DNA of 64,000 nt from Parvibacillus sp035426385. Lineage in GTDB: Bacteria > Bacteroidota > Bacteroidia > Chitinophagales > Saprospiraceae. Under the pieces are notes generated by a model. That model had not been told where the DNA came from, ran no database searches, and saw only the letters and a program-made list of their open reading frames with translations. Below are positions 16,149 through 24,922 of this stretch, in pieces. The stretch is from assembly GCA_035426385.1 (NCBI GenBank), contig DAOLZQ010000007.1, positions 1 through 64,000 of the forward strand, read 5' to 3'. The first letter of the stretch is position 1. The number at the start of each line of letters is the position of its first letter. The position numbers and the translations under genes were made by a program.

Positions 16149-16610
16149 TTATTCATTGTGATAAGGATGCTTATTTATGATCGTAAATGCACGATATAAT
16201 TGTTCTGTAAAGAGTAACTGAATCAATTTGTGTGAGAAGGTCATTGAAGACAAGCTGATCTGATCGACAGCTCTCTCATATATCTCACCGCTAAATCCAT
16301 AAGCACCTCCACAGAGAAATACGATTCGCTTTGATGAACCTGTGAATTTCTTTTCTATATACTCAGCGAATTGGATGCTGTTCATAGACTTGCCTCTTTC
16401 ATCCAGTAGAATCAATGTGTCTGTAGGTTTTAATCGATCAAGAACGAACTGTCCTTCTTTTAGTTTTATGATTTCAATGCTTTTATCTCCTTTGTATGGA
16501 GACAAATGTACCGTTTCAAACTTTACAAAACTCTTTATGCGCTTGATGTACTCTTGGACAGCGCTATCAAGTTCTTTTTCAGGTTTCCCAATCTGCCAGA
16601 ATTCGATCAA
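16149..16610 (-). CDS. rlmH: 23S rRNA (pseudouridine1915-N3)-methyltransferase
   Basis: A 153-residue SPOUT methyltransferase that modifies pseudouridine 1915 in helix 69 of 23S rRNA. Diagnostic parts: LDERGKSMNSIQFAEYIE, the knot region IVFLCGGAYGFSGEIYERA and the C-terminal SLSSMTFSHKLIQLLFTEQLYRAFTI...HPYHNE. The length and C-terminus match the family exactly. Second gene of the SWIM-rlmH-rhomboid-pyrF operon. Confidence 0.96.
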   Translation of the reverse strand: MIEFWQIGKPEKELDSAVQEYIKRIKSFVKFETVHLSPYKGDKSIEIIKLKEGQFVLDRLKPTDTLILLDERGKSMNSIQFAEYIEKKFTGSSKRIVFLCGGAYGFSGEIYERAVDQISLSSMTFSHKLIQLLFTEQLYRAFTIINKHPYHNE

Positions 16611-16622
16611 ATTTGACCCATT

Positions 16623-18272
16623 TTAATATGATTGAATTCTTGAGATCAATTCCTTCCTGTCTGAATACGACTTAACAATATGAGACTTGATCAATTTCAC
16701 TTTATCAGGGAAAGAATTGAAGAGCATTTCCTTCAGTAATTTTTCGACCGACACATACGACTTATCACCAAGATGGCTGGTGAGAAATTGATCTACAATA
16801 TGAACTATATCCTCATCAGATATGGTAATTTGCTGTCTGGTCAAAATGGGGAAATATCGCACCAAGCCTTCCATATTTAAATATTGGCAAATAAACAGTC
16901 CTGCGCGGCTGTATTCTTCATTTAGCATCAATATCATGAGGAATAAAGAGGAAGGTTCAAACTCATTCTCCGAAGTAAAAATTTGTAATAATGACTCGAC
17001 CCATTGTTTCTGTTTGCGGGCTTCATCAAATTGGATAATTTTCAAAATGGAGCTATCAGCCCACTTCCCTGAATTCATTAAGTACTTAAACAACTCGGTA
17101 TAAAGCTGTCTATTCTCTGATAGAATCAAGAAATTGCTAAACTGATTGAGCAACGCTTCAGAGCAATTTGCGAAATTGCGGCTCCCCACAGCTTTAATTA
17201 TCTCTCTGGTCAGGCTCGCGTGAAGTGTCTTGCTCTCTTGTATGAAGGTCAGTACAGCAGATAGAAAGAAATCATCTTGTAGATTTCCCTGCAAAACATT
17301 CAGGAACTTAACATCCTTTTTATATTCGGTGTAATAAATCGCATAATAAAGCCAAGCGCCCTTATTGCGAACATCGTTCTCCTGCAATTTATCAAGAAAA
17401 ATCTTCTTGATCTCTGCATGTCTATCCGGAAAAGCATGAGATACTAAAAATTCAACAGCATTATACTTTTTAAAATAATTGTAAGCGTCCTGTCTGATCA
17501 AGTCAAAAAATAACTGTATGATCTGCCTGTAGAACGAAGGCGCCAGCTTCATATTCAGATAAACATTCAAAATCTTGTGTGCCTGAACGTAAAAATTATT
17601 ATTAAAAATCGAGAAATTGACTGCGCTTTCCAATTTCAATGCATGTAGAAATAGTCCTCGAAGGACCATGAAGCTCTCTACGAATTCTTCATTTTCCAGC
17701 AATCTATCACAGCGATATAGGTGGATATTGAAAATATTTTCAATATCATATATCGCCTTTTTATTTTTTGATCCATCATTCTTGATGACCACGCGTGCAT
17801 ACTTGTCCAGATATTCTGAGAATAATTGCTCATCACCTGCCAGCTTATATTCAAAAAACTGCCGAAACTGGTTCTTAAACTGCACATTAGCCGGGACATA
17901 ATACCTGATAAAGTCAAACAACTCATCTGAAGTGACCATTTCAAGTACCTGCTCAAAACTAAAGCGAACCGGATTTCGCATGCTGATCAATCCTTCTGTG
18001 GGGGGATTGAGTAGATAGAGTACAGCGGGAATATGCACACAGCCTCTGTCTTGCTTGAAGTCCGGACAACTGCAGACAGCATTTAGGATATATTTCTGAG
18101 TCTGAAACAGTTCTAGGCTGTATTGCCTGTTTTGTGAAGGCTTATACTTAGCTTCGATCTTATCCTTCTGTTGTATTACCTCCCAGTCACTGCGTACTGC
18201 GGCCAATTCTCGTGCGTTCCTGAGCCAAGCATCAGGAAATGACTCTTCAAAAGTTGACTTTTTGAATTTCAA
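16623..18272 (-). CDS. SWIM zinc-finger protein, unknown function
   Basis: 549 residues. A SWIM zinc finger near the N-terminus has ligands C67, C69, C78 and H80 (CSCPDFKQDRGCVH), preceded by the usual strand pattern. The other 450 residues are mostly helical with no helicase, ATPase or nuclease motif. SWIM fingers usually bind DNA or protein; in many bacteria such proteins precede an SNF2 helicase, which is absent here. First gene of an operon with rlmH, rhomboid and pyrF. A near-consensus -7 (TATCTTTT) lies just upstream on the minus strand. Confidence 0.8.
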   Translation of the reverse strand: MKFKKSTFEESFPDAWLRNARELAAVRSDWEVIQQKDKIEAKYKPSQNRQYSLELFQTQKYILNAVCSCPDFKQDRGCVHIPAVLYLLNPPTEGLISMRNPVRFSFEQVLEMVTSDELFDFIRYYVPANVQFKNQFRQFFEYKLAGDEQLFSEYLDKYARVVIKNDGSKNKKAIYDIENIFNIHLYRCDRLLENEEFVESFMVLRGLFLHALKLESAVNFSIFNNNFYVQAHKILNVYLNMKLAPSFYRQIIQLFFDLIRQDAYNYFKKYNAVEFLVSHAFPDRHAEIKKIFLDKLQENDVRNKGAWLYYAIYYTEYKKDVKFLNVLQGNLQDDFFLSAVLTFIQESKTLHASLTREIIKAVGSRNFANCSEALLNQFSNFLILSENRQLYTELFKYLMNSGKWADSSILKIIQFDEARKQKQWVESLLQIFTSENEFEPSSLFLMILMLNEEYSRAGLFICQYLNMEGLVRYFPILTRQQITISDEDIVHIVDQFLTSHLGDKSYVSVEKLLKEMLFNSFPDKVKLIKSHIVKSYSDRKELISRIQSY

Positions 18273-18295
18273 AGCGGATTATAGATATTAAAAGA

Positions 18296-18303
18296 TATTT
18301 TTG
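18296..18303 (+). promoter_or_regulatory. -7 promoter element TATTTTTG
   Basis: Matches TAnnTTTG, 72 bases before the sixA ATG, in the short divergent gap between the SWIM operon and sixA. No clear -33. Confidence 0.4.
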
Positions 18304-18375
18304 CCTTCGTGATTAATTGCCACAAATGAACATGTTTTAGTTTTTGCCGTTCCAAATTATAAATATTTTGAATAA

Positions 18376-18858
18376 ATGAAGAAATTGTATCTCATTCGAC
18401 ACGCCAAATCAGTAAAGAGTCCACTGTATGAAAAAGATTTAGAACGTCCTTTAGACTCCAGAGGCAACAAAGATGCTTATCGGATGGCATTATATTGTAA
18501 GGAGAACCTGAATGCACCTGATTTGTTTCTGTCAAGTGATTCAGTTCGTACCATGCAGACAATGGATCCATTTGAAAGTTGTTTTCCAGACACACCAGTA
18601 CGTAAAGAACATCGGATATATGATGCGCCTATGGAGCGTCTGGAAGAAATCATTTCTGCTACTGACGAATCAGTAAATGTTTTATATGTCTTCGGACACA
18701 ATCCGGGTCTACAAGAGTTGGTCAGTAAATTAATTCAGAATGCAGGTAGTTTCCCTACTTGCTCTGTAGCTGTCTTTGGCTCTGAAGGCAAGACATGGAA
18801 AGAATTCTTTGAAAAGCGCACCATGCTGATTGAATTTCTCACTCCCAAGATCGTATGA
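18376..18858 (+). CDS. sixA: histidine phosphatase family protein, SixA-like
   Basis: 160 residues of the small branch-1 histidine phosphatases. Catalytic RHAKS at about residues 8-12 (His receives phosphate), an arginine in SSDSVRTMQT, and the second histidine in VFGHNPGLQEL are in place. E. coli SixA dephosphorylates a phospho-His protein of the ArcB/PTS type; here the target is unknown. The stop overlaps the ATG of the next gene by 4 bases (ATGA). A two-component pair follows 180 bases after that, but no direct link is shown. Confidence 0.88.
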   Translation: MKKLYLIRHAKSVKSPLYEKDLERPLDSRGNKDAYRMALYCKENLNAPDLFLSSDSVRTMQTMDPFESCFPDTPVRKEHRIYDAPMERLEEIISATDESVNVLYVFGHNPGLQELVSKLIQNAGSFPTCSVAVFGSEGKTWKEFFEKRTMLIEFLTPKIV

Positions 18859-19181
18859 CCTACAAACATTCCCGGTGGTTAATAATTTGTCTGGGATTGA
18901 TTTTAATAAGTTGTCACAATACCGGAAAGAATCTTAGTAATGAAGATCTCAGGTTTTCTCGGGCTCTAGCCAATGTTTACATGGCTAATGCCGCAGCTAA
19001 CTTAATTCAGCAAGGTAATAAAGACAGCTCCAGAAGAGTATTGGTAACAAAAGCGTTGGCTTTGGAGGATATGGATACACTTTACTTTAATAGCCAATTA
19101 GAGAAATACAGCAAAAACCCATCACTACTTGAAACAGTGTATGATTCAAGTACCAAATTTATTGAAAGACAACAACGCTAA
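18855..19181 (+). CDS. lipoprotein, DUF4296-like
   Basis: 108 residues. The hydrophobic N-terminus ends in a lipobox (LILISC, Cys at about 20), so it is a lipoprotein. The mature part (ALANVYMANAAANL and the C-terminal EKYSKNPSLLETVYDSSTKF) follows the DUF4296 pattern of small helical Bacteroidota lipoproteins; I judge this by pattern only. Translationally coupled to sixA by the ATGA overlap. Function unknown. Confidence 0.75.
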   Translation: MTYKHSRWLIICLGLILISCHNTGKNLSNEDLRFSRALANVYMANAAANLIQQGNKDSSRRVLVTKALALEDMDTLYFNSQLEKYSKNPSLLETVYDSSTKFIERQQR

Positions 19182-19361
19182 GCCTTTGTTTATTTAGTAA
19201 GCTATCAGAATTTCACCTTATCTTAAGGTACTTTCAACTATTTAGATATCTACGACTTACCAATTTTGTTTAAAGTTATACTTTACCTATGAGTAAGAAT
19301 TGTTTTTAATCGCTAATTTGCAGCATTATAGAGTATAAGAGTCTTCTCATAAACATTCTTT

Positions 19362-20063
19362 ATGGCTAAAATCAAATCGACCCTTCCTGCAAAAGTTTTG
19401 ATTGTAGATGATGAACCTGATATCCGCGAGATCATCAGTTACAATCTCACTAAGAGCGGGTTTGAGACAGAGACAGCACGAGATGGAAAGGAGGCACTCC
19501 TTAAATTAACTTCCTATCGGCCAGATTTAATTTTGCTAGATGTAATGATGCCAAATATGGATGGAATAAATGTCTGTCGCACCATACGTGAAGATCACCA
19601 ATATGATAATATGTTGATAGCCTTTCTGACCGCAAGAGGCGAAGATTACACTCAAGAAACAGCCCTCGATAATGGCGCAGATGACTTCATAATAAAGCCA
19701 ATAAAGCCAAATTTGCTCGTCGCTCGAGTTAAAGCTTTACTTCGAAGAGCTTCCAGCATTGGTCCTCCTGAAGATACCCACACTATCGAAATAGGCAATT
19801 TACAAATAGATAAAGAACAGTTCACAGTGAAAGTAGATGGAAAGACTATAGACCTGGCGAACAAAGAGTTTCAGTTGCTATTGCTTATGGCTTCTAAACC
19901 GGGGAAAGTTTTCACACGCGAAGAAATATTCCGTAAGATATGGGGTAATGAAGTTATGGTGGGATACAGAACCATTGACGTCCACATCAGAAAGGTACGA
20001 GAGAAATTGGGAGAAAATATAATCAGAACTATTAAGGGAATGGGATACAAGCTCAATCTATAG
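19362..20063 (+). CDS. response regulator, OmpR/PhoB type
   Basis: 233 residues. Receiver domain with acidic pair D16-D17, phospho-acceptor D60 (LILLDVMMPNMDG), T90 and K112; then a winged-helix DNA-binding domain (about 135-233) with FQLLLLMASKPGKVFTREEIF and YRTIDVHIRKVREKLG. It is followed 87 bases later by a PhoR-like kinase, its likely partner. A near -7 element (TAATTTG, around 19314) lies upstream. Phosphate response is the commonest role of this pair type but is not shown here. Confidence 0.93.
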   Translation: MAKIKSTLPAKVLIVDDEPDIREIISYNLTKSGFETETARDGKEALLKLTSYRPDLILLDVMMPNMDGINVCRTIREDHQYDNMLIAFLTARGEDYTQETALDNGADDFIIKPIKPNLLVARVKALLRRASSIGPPEDTHTIEIGNLQIDKEQFTVKVDGKTIDLANKEFQLLLLMASKPGKVFTREEIFRKIWGNEVMVGYRTIDVHIRKVREKLGENIIRTIKGMGYKLNL

Positions 20064-20082
20064 GGCCTGACATTAGCTGTTC

Positions 20083-20113
20083 TATCATTTTAAAGTTTAC
20101 TTTTAAAATGATA
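20083..20113. repeat. 12-bp inverted repeat between response regulator and kinase
   Basis: 20083-20094 (TATCATTTTAAA) pairs perfectly with 20102-20113 around a 7-base loop, 20 bases after the regulator stop. It may slow or process the transcript, or act as a weak terminator; the kinase has its own -7 element at 20138. Confidence 0.55.
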
Positions 20114-20137
20114 TTTAATCAATTGATTATATATTAG

Positions 20138-20145
20138 TATTTTTG
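20138..20145 (+). promoter_or_regulatory. -7 promoter element TATTTTTG for the sensor kinase
   Basis: TAnnTTTG match ending 5 bases before the ATG at 20151, so a transcript from here would be nearly leaderless. Confidence 0.4.
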
Positions 20146-20150
20146 CAACT

Positions 20151-21209
20151 ATGTTCAAAAATATCACACCTCGTCAGGTCGCCATCTATTGTACTACTCT
20201 AATCGTATTTCTTGAGATCCTGGTACTGATGTTAATATTCTTGTTTACGAAACCAGATTATCCGATTCCAATTATAATCATCTTTTCACTCTGCTCGTGG
20301 GTACTTTGTTTTCTAATCACTAACTATTTCATTAGTCGATATGTATATCGTAGGATTAAGCCCATTTACAAAATTATCCATGATAAGAAAGTAAGTACGC
20401 AGCAATCCATGTTTGATGATGATCAGGCAGATGTTTTCAACATGGTTGACGAGGATGTATCCAGCTGGGCTGAAGAAAAGCAAAAAACGATAGAGCATCT
20501 GAGACTTTTGGAGAATTATCGTCGTGATTTTCTGGGTAATGTATCACATGAGTTGAAGACACCGATATTTAACATCCAGGGGTTCCTGCATACTTTGATC
20601 GATGGTGCTTTGGAAGATAAGGATTTAACTGTAAAATATCTGCATAGAGCATCATCCAATGTAGACAGACTTCAGACTATCGTAGAAAATCTAGAATCGA
20701 TATCTGCACTGGAATTGGGAGCCACTGTACTTACCACCGAAAAATTCGACATTCGTAAATTAACTGAAGAAGTATTTGATCACCTAGAACTAAAAGCCCG
20801 TGCCAAGCATATAAAGTTGATTCTAAAAGATGGAGCAGATCAGCCATATAAAGTAGTAGGAGACAAAGAATATATCAGACAGGCACTAACCAATCTTGTT
20901 GCGAATTCGATCAAGTATGGTAAAGATGGTGGGAAGACCCGGGTGGGATTCTATGATATGGCTACTTACTTACTTGTAGAAGTAGCAGATAATGGTATAG
21001 GAATAGAGCATCAGCATCTCAATCATGTCTTTGACCGATTTTACCGCGTCGATACCGGAAGAAGTCGCACCGAAGGAGGCTCAGGACTGGGACTGTCTAT
21101 CGTAAAGCACATAATGGAGGCACATCAACAGACCATCAATATTCGGAGTACGCCGGGTGAAGGAAGCACTTTCGGATTTACACTCCAACTCTCATCGGGA
21201 AAAATCTAA
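20151..21209 (+). CDS. sensor histidine kinase, PhoR-like
   Basis: 352 residues. Two transmembrane helices (about 12-33 and 39-61) with almost no periplasmic loop, so it probably senses through the membrane or a partner. HisKA with H133 in VSHELKTP, then HATPase_c with the N box (LTNLVANSIKYG), DNGIGIE, FDRFYRVDTGRSR and GGSGLGLSIVKH. No HAMP or PAS is evident. It follows its regulator. Its last 4 bases overlap the convergent lamin-tail gene. Confidence 0.92.
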   Translation: MFKNITPRQVAIYCTTLIVFLEILVLMLIFLFTKPDYPIPIIIIFSLCSWVLCFLITNYFISRYVYRRIKPIYKIIHDKKVSTQQSMFDDDQADVFNMVDEDVSSWAEEKQKTIEHLRLLENYRRDFLGNVSHELKTPIFNIQGFLHTLIDGALEDKDLTVKYLHRASSNVDRLQTIVENLESISALELGATVLTTEKFDIRKLTEEVFDHLELKARAKHIKLILKDGADQPYKVVGDKEYIRQALTNLVANSIKYGKDGGKTRVGFYDMATYLLVEVADNGIGIEHQHLNHVFDRFYRVDTGRSRTEGGSGLGLSIVKHIMEAHQQTINIRSTPGEGSTFGFTLQLSSGKI

Positions 21210-23779
21210 TCAGGATAGCTGACCACGATTGACGTTTTGTCTTTTCGAATGGAGCCGTCAGGATGAAGGAAACTGACCTCTATGATATAAATGCCGGCCA
21301 TCACTTTTTGATTTTGATCATTATCACCCTCCCAGACAAAATATCCCGAAGCACCTGTGAGTTCTGTCTGACCGTTAGACTTGACTTGTCTACCTCTGGC
21401 ATCATAGACGCGCCAGGTTAGTTTATAGCCGCCTTTGTCCAACTGATATCCCACTAATAATTGATCTAAGTATCCGTCGCCATTGGGTGAAAGGTACTCC
21501 TGCTGTACATCAAGTATAGAAGTATTGGCTGAAATGTTCCTGGTCTGTGAGTTTTGTCCCGTAGGTGTTCCTTTCAATGAGGTAGAGGCCGACTGCCAGG
21601 TCGATCTGTCAGTCGAACTGAGTGCAGGTGATAAACGCTCCAGTGAAATACCCTTTGTGTTTTTGATAAAGCTATTGTGCATTTTCTGATCGTAATCCAT
21701 TGAGTCTAGCAGAATGGCAGCGGCATCGTTACCATAGAATAAACTCACATTTCCTTTGTCCTGATTGAAAGCTGGAAGCTTAGTAAGCTGTACTAGGTTG
21801 GTAGGCTTGGGTACCACGTATTGGGCCAAGATAAAATCTCTATCTGCAGTAAATACCACCAACTCTTTTGGTTGTATATATATATTCCTACCTATTGAGA
21901 CAGCTTCACTTTTTTGTGTATTCCTGATGCTCAGCGGGGCTAAATCGATAATACGCTCGCCTGTATTGAGAATCTCTACATAATCAGAACCGCCGGTCAA
22001 TGGATCGAACAGGATTTCATTGATCAATAATTCCCCCGGCGTCGGCGCTTCAAAACGACCAAAGCAAATAGTATCCATTTTATAGAGGACACTACCGATA
22101 CAGTTCACCGGTTGATCGATATATATGCAGTTCAACTGATTCGCAGGGGGATTCTCCACAAACTTCAACTCTGCGCAGCTTGAAATTCCTGTTGTAACCA
22201 AATTATAACTTAGATTCTGATCATTACTAAAAGCACTTCGTGTAGCAGCAGCATCAAAATCCAGAGTCTCATTGAAGCATATTTGCAACGATCCCAATGA
22301 ATCAGTATAATATGAGCGGACCAATGGCAAGTCGAGCTCTGTGCTATTCAGAGAATTAACTCTGCCTGGTGTGCCCCCCGACAGATTGATTGAAGCCTTG
22401 AAAGGATCTTGCAAGCACAATGCACCTTCGCCTGATAATTCCAGTGTCCAGCCACCTTCTTTCTTGGTATCATCCCGATATGATTTATCTGTAAAGGACA
22501 CCATATGGATGACAGTGCCTGATGTGGATTTAATTGAGAAAGAATTTCCTGTATTATTTATGGACGGAAAAGAAGGCACCCCAATAGCATTCGAATAAGC
22601 GGAAAATAGAGGGAGGCTTCCGGTTGAGGTAAGTATAACATAACTATCCGCCGATAATTCATAAGCAGGCAGAGCAATGGCTGTGGTCTCCTTGAGAAGC
22701 TGCAATTGATTTAGATTGATAGGTGAATCACTGCGATTATATAGCTCTATGAATTCAGCATTTGGCAGTGCAACCTGTGGAGTTGGATCAGCCATGATTT
22801 CATTTATGAGTACGTCAAATGGATGAATAGTCTGTAGAGACAGTATGACTTTAATTTGAGTTTTGATTAAAATATTTCCGACCTTATCAGAAATATCTTT
22901 GATAATTAAAAAATATGGCTGGTTTGGGATAAGCGGATTTGCCGGAAAAAGAGATATAATATTGTCCTGGGTTGAAATATCTTCAAAAGGTACCTGATTC
23001 CCCATTAAATTGAGCAGTAGAAAATTAGAAGTATCTAAAGTTGCCAGTGGTTCATCAAAGACAAGTGTGATCCGAGAATCTATATCCACCGTTGAAGAGA
23101 CCAGTTCAGGAGGTTTTGTATCTCTGATGATTCGATTGATATAGATATTATCAAAAGTATAATTCTTAATATTTGAGACGGTGTACTCCATTGAGCAGCC
23201 GAAGTATGTATCTTCACCTGTACTCCAAGTGGGCACTTCAGTCTCCAGGATAGGAATAGTAGTATTCGACAGATCGGTAAAAGTAATCGTGATCAAGTGA
23301 TCAATTATATTACAAGTCAGAGTTCCTGCAGGTTTAGTCGCAAAGACTCCATCTCCACCACGCGCCAAAAGTGTCTCCATGCCATCCACTACAGCAATAA
23401 GCTGTATACCATCATTGCTACCCGTCTCTCCGATACGGAGCAGGATTGCATTCTTTCCCTTGAGTGAGGCTGAGTCACTTTGAAGGCAGATTTCAAGATA
23501 ATTTTGAGTAGAAGGAGAGAAATTTAGTTTTAAAAAGCACTGCAACTGCATCGAATCAGTATAGTTTACAATAGTCGAAAAATAACTTCTTCCAGCTGCC
23601 GGAGCATTCAGAATAGCTTGTTTTTCAGCATTTATAATAAAATGCGTGGTCGTTCCCATCCACAGGCCGGAGGTATTGAACTCAGGTCCGTCAAAATTTT
23701 CCACCACCTGAGCTTGTGATACAGAGCTCCACCAGAGTATAATACCCAAGATCCCTGCAATAACTCTGACTAAATTCAT
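21206..23779 (-). CDS. large secreted protein with lamin-tail domains and FlgD-like C-terminus
   Basis: 857 residues. Signal peptide (to about residue 23), then a concanavalin-like N-terminal domain, a Big/Ig-like stretch (about 215-310), a lamin-tail domain starting INEIMADPTPQVALPNAEFIELYN, a second one starting INEILFDPLTGGSDYVEILN (about 585), and a C-terminal domain with LSPNGDGYLDQL and WEGDNDQNQKVMAGIY, the FlgD-Ig-like/CHU_C-type region used with T9SS. It is thus probably surface-exposed or released. Lamin-tail proteins often bind or accompany nucleases or sugar-binding modules; no catalytic motif is present here. Confidence 0.82.
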   Translation of the reverse strand: MNLVRVIAGILGIILWWSSVSQAQVVENFDGPEFNTSGLWMGTTTHFIINAEKQAILNAPAAGRSYFSTIVNYTDSMQLQCFLKLNFSPSTQNYLEICLQSDSASLKGKNAILLRIGETGSNDGIQLIAVVDGMETLLARGGDGVFATKPAGTLTCNIIDHLITITFTDLSNTTIPILETEVPTWSTGEDTYFGCSMEYTVSNIKNYTFDNIYINRIIRDTKPPELVSSTVDIDSRITLVFDEPLATLDTSNFLLLNLMGNQVPFEDISTQDNIISLFPANPLIPNQPYFLIIKDISDKVGNILIKTQIKVILSLQTIHPFDVLINEIMADPTPQVALPNAEFIELYNRSDSPINLNQLQLLKETTAIALPAYELSADSYVILTSTGSLPLFSAYSNAIGVPSFPSINNTGNSFSIKSTSGTVIHMVSFTDKSYRDDTKKEGGWTLELSGEGALCLQDPFKASINLSGGTPGRVNSLNSTELDLPLVRSYYTDSLGSLQICFNETLDFDAAATRSAFSNDQNLSYNLVTTGISSCAELKFVENPPANQLNCIYIDQPVNCIGSVLYKMDTICFGRFEAPTPGELLINEILFDPLTGGSDYVEILNTGERIIDLAPLSIRNTQKSEAVSIGRNIYIQPKELVVFTADRDFILAQYVVPKPTNLVQLTKLPAFNQDKGNVSLFYGNDAAAILLDSMDYDQKMHNSFIKNTKGISLERLSPALSSTDRSTWQSASTSLKGTPTGQNSQTRNISANTSILDVQQEYLSPNGDGYLDQLLVGYQLDKGGYKLTWRVYDARGRQVKSNGQTELTGASGYFVWEGDNDQNQKVMAGIYIIEVSFLHPDGSIRKDKTSIVVSYPD

Positions 23780-23790
23780 AGGACTTAATT

Positions 23791-23798
23791 TATATTTG
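23791..23798 (+). promoter_or_regulatory. -7 promoter element TATATTTG for asd
   Basis: TAnnTTTG match 38 bases before the asd ATG, in the short gap to the divergent lamin-tail gene. Confidence 0.5.
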
Positions 23799-23835
23799 TG
23801 CCAATTCTAAAATTAAAATTAAATAAAAATATCAA

Positions 23836-24831
23836 ATGAAGGTCGCAGTCTGTGGAGTAACCGGAATGGTAGGTACTGTCATGTGTAAGATTTTGGAAGA
23901 AAGGAATTTTCCTGTAACTGAGTTTCTTCCTGTTGCTTCAGATAGATCTGTCGGTAAAGAGGTATTTTTCAGAGGGAAACCTTATAAAGTAATCAGCATG
24001 ACTGATGCTGTTGATGCACGACCTGACATCGCCTTATTTTCCGCAGGTGGAAATACCTCATTGGAGTGGGCACCACGGTTTGCAGCAGTGGGTACCTACG
24101 TGATCGACAACTCTTCAGCCTGGCGGATGGACCCTGATAAACCACTTGTAATTCCAGAAGTCAATGGTGAATCTTTGACTGCTGATGATAGATTAATAGC
24201 TAATCCAAATTGCTCAACTGTCCAACTTGTAATGGTGCTCAAACCCTTACAAGATCGATATGGTCTTAACCGCATTGTGGTTTCTACCTACCAATCAGTG
24301 ACAGGTACCGGAGTAAAAGCGGTAAAGCAAATGGAAGATGAACGAGCGGGGATCTCAGGAGAGAAAGTGTATCCATATGATATAGATCTAAATATCATTC
24401 CTCAGATAGATGTATTCCTGGACAATAATTATACTAAAGAGGAAATGAAAATCGTCAATGAGACTAGAAAGATCTTAAATGATGATTCAATATCCATTAC
24501 AGCTACTGCAGTTCGGATCCCGGTCATCGGAGGTCACAGTGAATCAGTTAATATTGAACTAAATTCTGAATTTGACATTAAAGAATTGATATATTTGATT
24601 GATTCTTTCGATGGAGTAAGCGTAGTGGACAATCCTCAAATGATGGAATATCCGATGCCGAAGACCGCACATGAAAAAGATGAAGTTTTTGTGGGACGCA
24701 TCAGAAGAGATGAATCAAAGGCAAATACTTTGAATTTGTGGATAGTATCCGATAATCTTAGAAAGGGAGCAGCTACTAATGCAATACAAATAGCAGAGTT
24801 GCTGTTGAGAAAAGGTATATTAAAGGCGTGA
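23836..24831 (+). CDS. asd: aspartate-semialdehyde dehydrogenase
   Basis: Reduces aspartyl phosphate to aspartate semialdehyde with NADPH, the branch point to lysine/diaminopimelate, threonine and methionine. 331 residues: GVTGMVG nucleotide loop at 7-13, SAGGNTS, active-site cysteine in NPNCSTVQLV (about residue 130), the QSVTGTG segment, and the catalytic histidine in VIGGHSESV. Length and motifs match the USG-1-like/Asd family of Bacteroidota. No adjacent pathway gene. Confidence 0.95.
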   Translation: MKVAVCGVTGMVGTVMCKILEERNFPVTEFLPVASDRSVGKEVFFRGKPYKVISMTDAVDARPDIALFSAGGNTSLEWAPRFAAVGTYVIDNSSAWRMDPDKPLVIPEVNGESLTADDRLIANPNCSTVQLVMVLKPLQDRYGLNRIVVSTYQSVTGTGVKAVKQMEDERAGISGEKVYPYDIDLNIIPQIDVFLDNNYTKEEMKIVNETRKILNDDSISITATAVRIPVIGGHSESVNIELNSEFDIKELIYLIDSFDGVSVVDNPQMMEYPMPKTAHEKDEVFVGRIRRDESKANTLNLWIVSDNLRKGAATNAIQIAELLLRKGILKA

Positions 24832-24922
24832 AATGTCCAAGAAGAGACAAATTGGAATATTTTCCACCTTTAATTTGTTATGATTTAAAATTACTAATGT
24901 TTAATCTGAAACTTTTATACGT

